Positions 1 through 7,488 of a stretch of DNA of 64,000 nucleotides are shown here, piece by piece; the first letter of the stretch is position 1, and each line of letters begins with the position of its first letter. Origin of the DNA: Streptomyces sp. SUK 48. GTDB taxonomy: Bacteria > Actinomycetota > Actinomycetes > Streptomycetales > Streptomycetaceae. The notes under the pieces were generated by a model. The model saw nothing but the letters and a program-made list of their open reading frames with translations. It did not search any database and had not been told where the DNA came from. The position numbers and the translations under genes are program-made. The stretch spans positions 6,672,001-6,736,000 of the forward strand of contig NZ_CP045740.1 in assembly GCF_009650765.1 (NCBI RefSeq), given 5' to 3'.

Positions 1-469
1 CTACCGCAAGACCCACCTCTTCGGCTGCTTCGAGCGCGACCACTTCACCCCGGGCGAGCACCAGGTCGTACAGGCCGAGCTGAACGGCCTCACCGTCGGC
101 CTGCTGATCTGCTACGACGTCGAGTTCCCGGAGAACGTCCGAGCCCACGCCCTCGCCGGCACCGATCTGCTGCTGGTCCCGACCGCGCAGATGCACCCGT
201 ACCAGTTCGTCGCCGAGTCGATGATCCCGGTGCGCGCCTTCGAGAACCAGATGTACGTCGCGTACGTCAACCGGGTCGGTGCGGAAGGGGAGTTCGAGTT
301 CGTCGGCCTCTCCGTCCTCGCCGGGCCCGACGGCGTCCCGCGGACCCGTGCGGGCCGCGCCGAGCAGCTGGTGTTCGCCGACGCCGACCCGGCCTTCCTG
401 GCCGCCTCCCGCGAGGCCAACCCCTACCTGAAGGACCGCCGTCCGCAGCTGTACGGCTCCCTGAGCTGA
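1..469 (+). CDS. davA: 5-aminovaleramidase-like carbon-nitrogen hydrolase (3' part only)
   Basis: The gene enters from the left edge (first full codon at base 2) and ends at TGA 467-469. The visible 155 residues are the second half of a nitrilase-superfamily amidase. They show the catalytic Lys region (YRKTHLFG) and the nucleophile Cys in LLICYDVEFPEN; the catalytic Glu would lie upstream. The wording around both motifs resembles what I remember of Pseudomonas DavA, which hydrolyses 5-aminovaleramide to 5-aminovalerate. The next gene, 64 bp downstream, looks like the lysine 2-monooxygenase that makes that amide, which supports the specific call. Another aliphatic or aromatic amide, such as indole-3-acetamide, remains possible. 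The enzyme should be cytoplasmic. Confidence 0.8.
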   Translation, partial: YRKTHLFGCFERDHFTPGEHQVVQAELNGLTVGLLICYDVEFPENVRAHALAGTDLLLVPTAQMHPYQFVAESMIPVRAFENQMYVAYVNRVGAEGEFEFVGLSVLAGPDGVPRTRAGRAEQLVFADADPAFLAASREANPYLKDRRPQLYGSLS

Positions 470-533
470 CCCGACGCTCCCTCGGCCGGCCCTTCTCTTC
501 TCTCAGTTCTTTCGCGCAAGGAGTCCGTACCCC

Positions 534-2246
534 ATGACGTCCACGGTGCCCAACGCCGTCGAGCACACCGACGGGCAGCAGCCGCCGATCACCATGTTCG
601 GCCCGGACTTCCCCTACGCCTACGACGACTACCTCGCCCACCCGGCGGGCATCGGCCAGATCCCGGCGACCGAGCACGGCACCGAGGTCGCCGTCATCGG
701 CGGCGGCCTCTCCGGCGTCATCGCCGCCTACGAGCTGATGAAGATGGGCCTCAAGCCCGTCGTCTACGAGGCCGACCAGCTCGGCGGCCGGCTGCGCACC
801 GTCGGCTTCGAGGGCTGCGACGAGGAGCTGAACTGCGAGCTGGGCGCGATGCGCTTCCCGCCCTCCTCCACCGCCCTCCAGCACTACATCGACCTGGTCG
901 GCCTCACCACCCGGCCCTTCCCCAACCCGCTGGCCGAGACGACCCCCTCGACCGTCGTGGACCTCAAGGGCGAGTCGCACTACGCCGTCACCGTCGACGA
1001 CCTGCCCCAGGTGTACCGGGACGTCGCCGCCGCCTGGAACAAGTGCCTGGAAGAGGGCGCCGACTTCTCCGACATGAACCGCGCCATGCGCGAGCGGGAC
1101 GTGCCGCGCATCCGCGAGATCTGGGCGAAGCTGGTCGAGAAGCTCGACAACCAGACCTTCTACGGCTTCCTGTGCGACTCCGAGGCGTTCAAGTCCTTCC
1201 GGCACCGCGAGATCTTCGGCCAGGTCGGCTTCGGCACCGGCGGCTGGGACACCGACTTCCCCAACTCCATCCTGGAGATCCTGCGCGTCGTCTACACCGA
1301 GGCCGACGACCACCACCGCGGCATCGTCGGCGGCTCCCAGCAGCTGCCGCTGCGCCTGTGGGACCGCGAGCCGGCGAAGATCGTCCACTGGCCGCACGGC
1401 ACCTCGCTCGGCTCCCTGCACCCGAACGGCGAGCCGCGTCCGGCCGTGACCCGGCTGCACCGCACCGCGGGCAACCAGATCACCGTGACGGACGCGAACG
1501 GCGACATCCGCACCTACCAGGCGGCGATCTTCACCGCCCAGTCCTGGATGCTGCTGTCCAAGATCGCCTGTGACGACTCGCTCTTCCCGATCGACCACTG
1601 GACCGCGATCGAGCGCACCCACTACATGGAGTCCAGCAAGCTGTTCGTCCCCGTCGACCGGCCGTTCTGGCTGGACGAGGCCGTCGACGACAGGGGACAT
1701 CCGACGGGGCGCGACGTCATGTCGATGACCCTCACCGACCGGATGACGCGCGGTACCTACCTCCTGGACGACGGCCCGGACAAGCCGGCCGTGATCTGCC
1801 TGTCGTACACCTGGTGCGACGACAGCCTGAAGTGGCTGCCGCTGTCCGCGAACGAGCGGATGGAGGTCATGCTGAAGTCGCTCGGCGAGATCTACCCGAA
1901 GGTCGACATCAGGAAGCACATCATCGGCAACCCGGTGACCGTCTCCTGGGAGAACGAGCCCTACTTCATGGGCGCGTTCAAGGCCAACCTGCCCGGCCAC
2001 TATCGCTACCAGCGGCGCCTGTTCACGCACTTCATGCAGGACCGGCTGCCCGCCGACAAGCGCGGCATCTTCCTCGCCGGCGACGACATCTCCTGGACGG
2101 CGGGCTGGGCCGAGGGCGCCGTCCAGACCGCGCTGAACGCGGTCTGGGGCGTCATGCACCACTTCGGCGGCGAGACCGACGCGACCAACCCCGGCCCGGG
2201 CGACGTCTACGACGAGATCGCTCCGGTGGAGCTGCCGGAGGACTGA
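534..2246 (+). CDS. davB: L-lysine 2-monooxygenase-like flavin amine oxidase
   Basis: This is a 570-residue FAD amine oxidase of the amino-acid monooxygenase/oxidase group. An N-terminal stretch (ITMFGPDFPYAYDDY) precedes the dinucleotide-binding motif VIGGGLSGVIAAYELMK near residue 55. GAMRFP near residue 105 carries the Arg that binds the substrate carboxylate in L-amino-acid oxidases, and GDDISWTAGWAEGAVQTAL near the C terminus closes the FAD site. Length and block order match DavB-type lysine 2-monooxygenase as I remember it (lysine to 5-aminovaleramide plus CO2). The upstream amidase-like gene completes that two-step route. Tryptophan 2-monooxygenase is the main alternative, since it belongs to the same family and pairs with an amidase. 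A short GC hairpin follows the stop. Confidence 0.8.
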   Translation: MTSTVPNAVEHTDGQQPPITMFGPDFPYAYDDYLAHPAGIGQIPATEHGTEVAVIGGGLSGVIAAYELMKMGLKPVVYEADQLGGRLRTVGFEGCDEELNCELGAMRFPPSSTALQHYIDLVGLTTRPFPNPLAETTPSTVVDLKGESHYAVTVDDLPQVYRDVAAAWNKCLEEGADFSDMNRAMRERDVPRIREIWAKLVEKLDNQTFYGFLCDSEAFKSFRHREIFGQVGFGTGGWDTDFPNSILEILRVVYTEADDHHRGIVGGSQQLPLRLWDREPAKIVHWPHGTSLGSLHPNGEPRPAVTRLHRTAGNQITVTDANGDIRTYQAAIFTAQSWMLLSKIACDDSLFPIDHWTAIERTHYMESSKLFVPVDRPFWLDEAVDDRGHPTGRDVMSMTLTDRMTRGTYLLDDGPDKPAVICLSYTWCDDSLKWLPLSANERMEVMLKSLGEIYPKVDIRKHIIGNPVTVSWENEPYFMGAFKANLPGHYRYQRRLFTHFMQDRLPADKRGIFLAGDDISWTAGWAEGAVQTALNAVWGVMHHFGGETDATNPGPGDVYDEIAPVELPED

Positions 2247-2262
2247 CCGGGCACCCGCCCGG
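2247..2262. terminator. short GC hairpin between convergent genes
   Basis: CCGGGC-ACCC-GCCCGG is a perfect 6-bp stem directly after the flavoenzyme stop, in the 39-bp gap before the convergent oxidoreductase ends. There is no T run, which is usual for streptomycete terminators. Confidence 0.4.
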
Positions 2263-2285
2263 AACCGGGGGGCGCGGGCGGCCGG

Positions 2286-3215
2286 TCAGACCCCGGCGGC
2301 CCGCGCCTTCTCGAACACCTCGGCGGCGGCGTCCGTCAGCTCCGCCGCGTCCCGCGCGGTGCCCTGGAGGTCGAGCAGAATCTCCTCCAGGCCGATCTCC
2401 GCGTACGCGACCAGGTCCTCCACGATCTGGTCGGCGCTGCCCTGGAAGGGGCGGCGGTCGGCGCCCTCGTGCGCCGTGCGGGCAAGCTCGGCGTTCACCC
2501 GCAGCACCGTGCGGATCGGCTCCGTACGGCCCCGTTCCTCGGCCAGTTCGCGCAGCCGGCGCCACTGGTCGGCGACCCGCGTGCCGCCCATGGCCACCGG
2601 CAGCCAGCCGTCGGCCTTGTCGACCAGGCGCCGCCAGGCGCGCCGGTTGCCCGCGGCCAGCAGGATCGGGATCGGGCGCGCGGGCTTGGGTCCGACGACG
2701 GCCGGGGCGATCTTCGTCAGGGGGCCGTCGTGGGTGACCGGGTCCGGGCCCCACACCGCCCGGCACACGTCGATGATCTCGTCCAGCACCGCGCCGCGCT
2801 CCGCGAAGGGCCGTACGCCCGCGGCCGCGTACTCGTCCAGCGACCAGCCGGTGCCGAGGCCCGCCAGCACCCGGCCGCCGCTCGCCGCGTCCAGCGAGCC
2901 CAGCGCCCTGGCCAGCTGGAACGGCAGATGCAGCGGCGCCACCAGCACACTGGTGCCCAGCTCCGCGCGCTCGGTGGCCGCCGCGGCCAGGGCGAGGGTG
3001 ACCAGCGGCTCCGCCACCGACCGGTACTGGTCGGGCCAGGGCAGGCCCTCGACGCCGTACAGCCCCTGGGTGGCGGGTTCCGGGAACAGGGCCCGTTCGA
3101 AGACCCACAGGCTGTCGTAGCCGATGCCCTCGGCGGCGCGGGCCACCGCCGGGACGTCCGCGCCGATCGAGAACTGCCGCATCTGGGGAAGACCGAGACC
3201 GAGCCGGGTCGTCAT
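2286..3215 (-). CDS. LLM-class F420-dependent oxidoreductase
   Basis: A 309-residue luciferase-like TIM-barrel protein. It starts at ATG 3213-3215, seven bases after AAGGAG, rather than at the longer upstream frame. N-terminal GLGLPQM and later blocks (LGTSVLVAPLHLP, GRVLAGLGTGW, PIPILLAAGNRRAW) are typical of the actinobacterial LLM family that uses F420 (or FMN). The substrate cannot be read from sequence. It stands alone between a convergent amine oxidase gene and an upstream DUF5995 gene on the same strand, so context gives little help. Confidence 0.85.
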   Translation of the reverse strand: MTTRLGLGLPQMRQFSIGADVPAVARAAEGIGYDSLWVFERALFPEPATQGLYGVEGLPWPDQYRSVAEPLVTLALAAAATERAELGTSVLVAPLHLPFQLARALGSLDAASGGRVLAGLGTGWSLDEYAAAGVRPFAERGAVLDEIIDVCRAVWGPDPVTHDGPLTKIAPAVVGPKPARPIPILLAAGNRRAWRRLVDKADGWLPVAMGGTRVADQWRRLRELAEERGRTEPIRTVLRVNAELARTAHEGADRRPFQGSADQIVEDLVAYAEIGLEEILLDLQGTARDAAELTDAAAEVFEKARAAGV

Positions 3216-3324
3216 GCCAATGCTCCTTCGCCATCGGGTTCTTGCCGAACGGGGGGACGGGCTCACGCGCTTTCCGGGCACGCAGGTTTCTCAGGCACGC
3301 GTGATTCTCAAGCATGCGGGGTGC

Positions 3325-4029
3325 TCAGCACGCGAGCGGTGTCAGCAGCATCCTGCCCGCGAACCCCACCGCCGCGTCCAGCCGTTCGGCGAACTCTCCG
3401 GCGATGTCCGGGCTGCCCCGCAGCGCCCACAGGGCCCGCGCCGCCGTCCAGGCCGCGTCCCGGGCGCGCTCCAGGCTCCAGGCGCCCAGCAGATGGGTGA
3501 GCGGATCGGCGAGCTGGAGCAGGTCGGGGCCGGGCATCAGGTCCTCGCGGACCTGTTCCTCCAGGGCCGTGAGGACCTCGCCGACCTGGTCGAACTCGTC
3601 GGCCAGATCGGCGGGTTGGCAGCCGACGGCGCGGCAGGCGTCCACCACGGCGAGGGCCAGGTCGTGCCCGATGTGCGCGTTGACACCGGCCAGCGCGAAC
3701 TGGAGCGGCCGTACATGGGGATGGCGGCGCAGCTGGAACAGCGGCCGCCAGCAGGCGGGCGGTCTCAGGTCCGCCTCGGCGGCGTCGACGGCGGTGAGGT
3801 AGCGCGCGGCGAACCGCACGTCCAGCGCCGCGGCCGCCCGGGGATCGCGGAACTCCCTGGCGCCCAGACGGCGGCCGATGTCCTCGGTAACGGTGAGGTA
3901 CACCCGGTTGAAGACGGCGACGCCGTCCCGCTCGGGCAGGACGGCGGCCAGCGCCCGCATCCGGGAGACCACGGCGTCGAGGGGGCCGGCGGTGCCGGCG
4001 GGGCCGAGGACGGGGGACGACTGCGACAT
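3325..4029 (-). CDS. DUF5995 family protein
   Basis: A 234-residue, mostly helical cytoplasmic protein without signal peptide or membrane segment. Features I associate with DUF5995 are VFNRVYLTVTEDIGRRL near residue 40, FAARYLTAVDAAE near residue 74, and the histidine-containing ALAGVNAHIGHDLALAVVDAC near residue 115. The last recalls helical metal or cofactor pockets, but no reaction is established as far as I know. ATG at 4027-4029 has no strong ribosome site in front. The stop is about 110 bp from the start of the downstream LLM gene, so co-transcription is possible but not shown. Confidence 0.7.
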   Translation of the reverse strand: MSQSSPVLGPAGTAGPLDAVVSRMRALAAVLPERDGVAVFNRVYLTVTEDIGRRLGAREFRDPRAAAALDVRFAARYLTAVDAAEADLRPPACWRPLFQLRRHPHVRPLQFALAGVNAHIGHDLALAVVDACRAVGCQPADLADEFDQVGEVLTALEEQVREDLMPGPDLLQLADPLTHLLGAWSLERARDAAWTAARALWALRGSPDIAGEFAERLDAAVGFAGRMLLTPLAC

Positions 4030-4105
4030 GGGGGAAGGGTCGCAGCCCGGGCCCGGCCGTGGTGCCGACCGGCCCGGTGCGTCGCCGGAACGGGGGAACG
4101 GGTCC

Positions 4106-5506
4106 TTACGACTCCGTGGTCGGGGACTGCCCGGACTCCGGGTCGTAGCTGGAGGTGCCCTCGTCCAGCAGCGGTGCCTGCTGCTTGAGATGGGCCGGGG
4201 CGAAGGCGCGCAGCGCGTGGTAGCCGGTGATGACGACCAGGGTGCCCAGCGCGATACCGCTGAGCGAGAAGTTGCTGGTGAACTTCATGCTGACGTTGCC
4301 CACGCCGATGATGATGCCCGCGGCGGCCGGCACCAGGTTCAGCGGGTTGCGCAGGTCCACCTTGGCGTTGAGCCAGATCTGCGCGCCGAGCAGGCCGATC
4401 ATGCCGTAGAGGATGACCGTGATGCCGCCGAGCACACCGCCCGGGATGGCGGCCACGATCGCGCCGAACTTCGGGCACAGGCCGAACAGCAGCGCGAAGC
4501 AGGCGGCCGCCCAGTACGCGGCGGTGGAGTAGACGCGGGTCGCGGCCATCACGCCGATGTTCTCGGAGTACGTGGTGTTCGGCGGGCCGCCCACCGCGGT
4601 GGACAGCATGGAGGCGACGCCGTCGGCCGAGATCGCCGTACCCAGCTTGTCGTCCAGCGGGTCGCCGGTCATCTCGCCGACCGCCTTGACATGGCCCGCG
4701 TTCTCCGCGACCAGGGCGATGACGACCGGCAGCGCGACCAGGATCGCCGACCACTGGAAGGACGGGCCGTGGAAGTGCGGCAGACCGATCCAGTCGGCCT
4801 TGGAGACGCCCGAGAGGTCCAGGCGCCAGTGGTCGGTCGGCTTCCCGTCGCCGCCCACGGAGTGGATCTTGCCGAAGACCCGGTCGAAGACCCAGGAGAT
4901 GCCGTAGCCGAAGAGCAGCCCGAGGAAGATCGCGATCCGGGACCAGAAGCCGCGCAGACAGACCACCGCGAGCCCGGTGAACAGCATCACCAGCAGCGCC
5001 GTCCACTGGTCCTGCGGCCAGTAGGTGGAGGCGGTCACCGGGGCCAGGTTGAAGCCGATCAGCATCACGACCGCGCCGGTCACGATGGGCGGCATGGCCG
5101 CGTGGATGATCCGCGCCCCGAACTTCTGCACCGCGAGGCCCACCAGGAACAGCACCACGCCGACGGCGAGGGTCGCGCCGGTCACCGTGGCGCTGGTACC
5201 GCCCTGCGCGCGGATGACGGCGGCCACGCCCACGAAGGACAGCGAGCAGCCGAGGTAGCTGGGCACCCGGCCGCGGGTGGCGAGCAGGAAGATGACCGTG
5301 GCGACGCCGGACATCATGATCGCCAGGTTGGGGTCCAGGCCCATGAGGACCGGCGCCACGAAGGAGGCGCCGAACATCGCGACCACGTGCTGGGCGCCGA
5401 GGCCCACCGTCCGGGGCCAGGACAGCCGTTCGTCGGGCCGTACCACTGCTCCGGGCGCGGGCGTCTTCCCGTCACCGTGCAGTTTCCAGCGCACGCCGAG
5501 GTCCAT
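4106..5506 (-). CDS. NCS2-type uracil/xanthine permease
   Basis: A 466-residue polytopic inner-membrane protein of the nucleobase:cation symporter-2 family, close to UraA/PyrP. It has about 12-14 hydrophobic segments and the family signatures AENAGHVKAVGEMTG and NTTYSENIGVMAATRV, where acidic and polar residues contact the pyrimidine base. Start chosen at ATG 5504-5506 (MDLGVRW); the frame stays open further upstream but that stretch overlaps the divergent thioesterase promoter and is not protein-like. It probably imports uracil with protons; xanthine or urate are less likely. The gene stands alone. The C terminus is a short polar tail. Confidence 0.88.
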   Translation of the reverse strand: MDLGVRWKLHGDGKTPAPGAVVRPDERLSWPRTVGLGAQHVVAMFGASFVAPVLMGLDPNLAIMMSGVATVIFLLATRGRVPSYLGCSLSFVGVAAVIRAQGGTSATVTGATLAVGVVLFLVGLAVQKFGARIIHAAMPPIVTGAVVMLIGFNLAPVTASTYWPQDQWTALLVMLFTGLAVVCLRGFWSRIAIFLGLLFGYGISWVFDRVFGKIHSVGGDGKPTDHWRLDLSGVSKADWIGLPHFHGPSFQWSAILVALPVVIALVAENAGHVKAVGEMTGDPLDDKLGTAISADGVASMLSTAVGGPPNTTYSENIGVMAATRVYSTAAYWAAACFALLFGLCPKFGAIVAAIPGGVLGGITVILYGMIGLLGAQIWLNAKVDLRNPLNLVPAAAGIIIGVGNVSMKFTSNFSLSGIALGTLVVITGYHALRAFAPAHLKQQAPLLDEGTSSYDPESGQSPTTES

Positions 5507-5648
5507 GGTGGGGTTTCGCTTTCTGTGGTGCGTCCTTGCGTCCGGGCAGCCGACAGGGGCCGGGGGACAGGGGTTATCCGCACCATTGTCGCTGGTCGTC
5601 GGCGCGGTCCGCGCACACCGGGCGCCCGGGGGTGTCCCCGAGGACGTG

Positions 5649-5664
5649 CTGAGCGGTCGCTTAG
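5649..5664. promoter_or_regulatory. TetR-type operator-like imperfect palindrome before thioesterase
   Basis: CTGAGCG-GT-CGCTTAG has 7-bp arms with one mismatch. It overlaps a possible -10 hexamer (TAGTAT, 5662-5667) about 60 bp upstream of the thioesterase start. A close relative lies before the acyl-CoA dehydrogenase at 25519-25536. The shape fits TetR-family acyl-CoA-responsive repressors; which protein binds is unknown. Confidence 0.45.
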
Positions 5665-5723
5665 TATGGAGGGGTGTACGACCCCGGGGGCCACCCCCGA
5701 CCGCCCTGTCCAGGAGTCCCGCC

Positions 5724-6182
5724 GTGACCGTCGAAGCCCCCTCCACCGCCGCCGTCTCCCACGGCCGGCTGATGCCCGTCACCGTCCACTTCGACGACCT
5801 CGACGCGCTCGGCCTGCTGCACAACGCCCGCTATCCGCTGCTGGTCGAACGCGCCTGGACCGAGCTGTGGCACGAGCACGGCATCCGCTTCGACGGCGAC
5901 TGGGTGGCCGCCGGGGACGCCTGCAACGCGGTGCGCGACCTGCGCATCGGCTACGAGGCCCCGGTCACCAGCCCCGGCCGCTACGCCGTGCACCTGTGGC
6001 TGGAACGGCTCGGCACCACCGGGCTGACCTACGGCTTCCGGTTCTGCTCGGCGGACGGCGCCGCGACCTACGCCCGGGGCGAGCGGGTGCTGGTGCGGCT
6101 CGACGCGACCACCCTGCGCCCGGCGCCGTGGAGCGAGGGCTTCAGGGTCGCGGCCCGGGAGCTGCTGCGGCCCGCGGACTGA
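5724..6182 (+). CDS. acyl-CoA thioesterase, 4HBT/YbgC-FadM type
   Basis: A 152-residue hot-dog-fold thioesterase. Start GTG 5724 follows GGAG by eight bases. The block VHFDDLDALGLLHNARY holds the catalytic Asp in the position used by 4-hydroxybenzoyl-CoA thioesterase-type enzymes, and the length is normal for the family. It should hydrolyse acyl-CoA in the cytoplasm; chain length cannot be told. The last 41 bp overlap the end of the convergent MFS gene. A TetR-like operator lies in the promoter and suggests control by fatty or aryl acyl-CoA level. Confidence 0.85.
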   Translation: MTVEAPSTAAVSHGRLMPVTVHFDDLDALGLLHNARYPLLVERAWTELWHEHGIRFDGDWVAAGDACNAVRDLRIGYEAPVTSPGRYAVHLWLERLGTTGLTYGFRFCSADGAATYARGERVLVRLDATTLRPAPWSEGFRVAARELLRPAD

Positions 6183-7344
6183 CCTCCCGCCCCACCCCGC
6201 GCTCGGCGGAGCGCAGCACGCCCGCGCACACCGTGAGCCCGCACGCGAGCACCGTCACCACGCCGAACGAGACCACCAGGCTGGTCGCCTGCGCCACCCC
6301 GCCGATCAGGCTGGGCGCGACCAGCCCCGAGGTGTAGGTGATGGTCGCCACGCCCGCGATGGCCTGGCTGGGGTGGGGTCCGGCGTGCCCGGCGGCGGCG
6401 AAGCACAGCGGTACGACGACCGCGATGCCGAGCCCCATCAGGGCGAAGCCGCCCATCGCCACCGGCGGCTGCCCGGCGAGGACGACCAGCAGACCGCCGA
6501 GGACGGCCAGCACGCCGCCGGCCCGGACCGTGCGTACCGCGCCGAACCGGTTCACCACCGCGTCCCCGGCGATCCGGGCCACGGCCATCGTCAGCATGAA
6601 CGCGGTGGTCGACGCCGCCGCGAGGGCGGCCGAACTGTCCAGCCGGTCCCGCAGGAACACCGCCGACCAGTCGAGGCTCGCGCCCTCCGCGAACACCGCG
6701 CAGAAGCCGACCATGCCGATCAGCAGCGCGGAGCGGGGCGGCAGCGCGAACCGGGGCGGGGGCTCCTCGTCCTCGGTGGGCTGGATGTCCGGCACCCAGG
6801 CGCAGAAGAGCACGCCGAGCACGGTCAGGACGGCCGAGGCCAGCAGGAAGTGGGTGCGCGCGTCGGCGCCGAGGTGGGCGGCGAGGGTGCCGGCGGCCGA
6901 GCCGACCAGGGCGCCCGCGCTCCACATCCCGTGCAGGCCGGACATCACCGACTTGCCGAGCCGCCGCTCCACCTCGACGCCGAGCGCGTTCATCGCCACG
7001 TCCGCCATGCCCGCGCAGGCGCCGTAGACGAACATCGCGAGGCACAGGGTGGCCAGGTTCGGCGCGAGGGAGGGCAGCACGAGGGAGAGGGTCCACAGGG
7101 CGATCAGCCCGCGCAGGGCGTTGCGGCTGCCGAAGCGGTGGCTGATCCGGCCCGCGAGCGGCATCGCGCAGGAGGCGCCGAGCGCGGTGAAGGCGAGCGC
7201 GAAGCCCAGCCGGCCCGTGCCGAGCGAGGCGTGGTCCTGGACCCAGGGCACCCGGGTGGCGAAAGAGCCGGTCACGGCGCCGTGGACGGCGAACACGGCC
7301 GCGACGGCGTACCGCGCGCGGCGCACCTCGCTCAGGTCCTCCAT
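6142..7344 (-). CDS. MFS transporter (YbjJ-like)
   Basis: A 400-residue major facilitator protein with about 12 membrane helices. It starts RYAVAAVFAVHGAVTGSFATR and carries MPLAGRISHRFG in the first cytoplasmic loop, as in YbjJ-like exporters. ATG 7342-7344 has a good ribosome site (GGGAGG). The gene is divergent from a ROK-family regulator 144 bp away, with a perfect inverted repeat in between, so ROK control is a fair inference. A sugar, sugar acid or drug is the likely cargo. The 3' end overlaps the convergent thioesterase by 41 bp. Confidence 0.85.
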   Translation of the reverse strand: MEDLSEVRRARYAVAAVFAVHGAVTGSFATRVPWVQDHASLGTGRLGFALAFTALGASCAMPLAGRISHRFGSRNALRGLIALWTLSLVLPSLAPNLATLCLAMFVYGACAGMADVAMNALGVEVERRLGKSVMSGLHGMWSAGALVGSAAGTLAAHLGADARTHFLLASAVLTVLGVLFCAWVPDIQPTEDEEPPPRFALPPRSALLIGMVGFCAVFAEGASLDWSAVFLRDRLDSSAALAAASTTAFMLTMAVARIAGDAVVNRFGAVRTVRAGGVLAVLGGLLVVLAGQPPVAMGGFALMGLGIAVVVPLCFAAAGHAGPHPSQAIAGVATITYTSGLVAPSLIGGVAQATSLVVSFGVVTVLACGLTVCAGVLRSAERGVGREVSPRAAAAPGPRP

Positions 7345-7380
7345 GTGTGCGTTCCTCCCCGGGAGACAGTGCGCCGTAAA

Positions 7381-7403
7381 CTATCAGGGACCCTGCCTGA
7401 TAG
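7381..7403. promoter_or_regulatory. operator-like inverted repeat between MFS and ROK genes
   Basis: CTATCAGG-N7-CCTGATAG is a perfect 8-bp inverted repeat in the 144-bp divergent promoter region, about 37 bp upstream of the MFS start. TAGTTT within its left side could be the MFS -10, so binding would repress. The ROK regulator is the natural candidate ligand-controlled binder. Confidence 0.5.
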
Positions 7404-7488
7404 ATAGCGCTTATCGCGCCGGGGCCGAGCCGGCCGGACCCCGCGGGACCGGTCGGGCCCGCTCCGGCGATGTGGAAGGATCCCCGCC

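Noticed and set aside
267..2162. A 631-residue antisense frame over the flavin amine oxidase
   Set aside because: Same GC-bias effect; His/Val/Gly-rich sequence without motifs, while the plus strand encodes a recognisable FAD enzyme.
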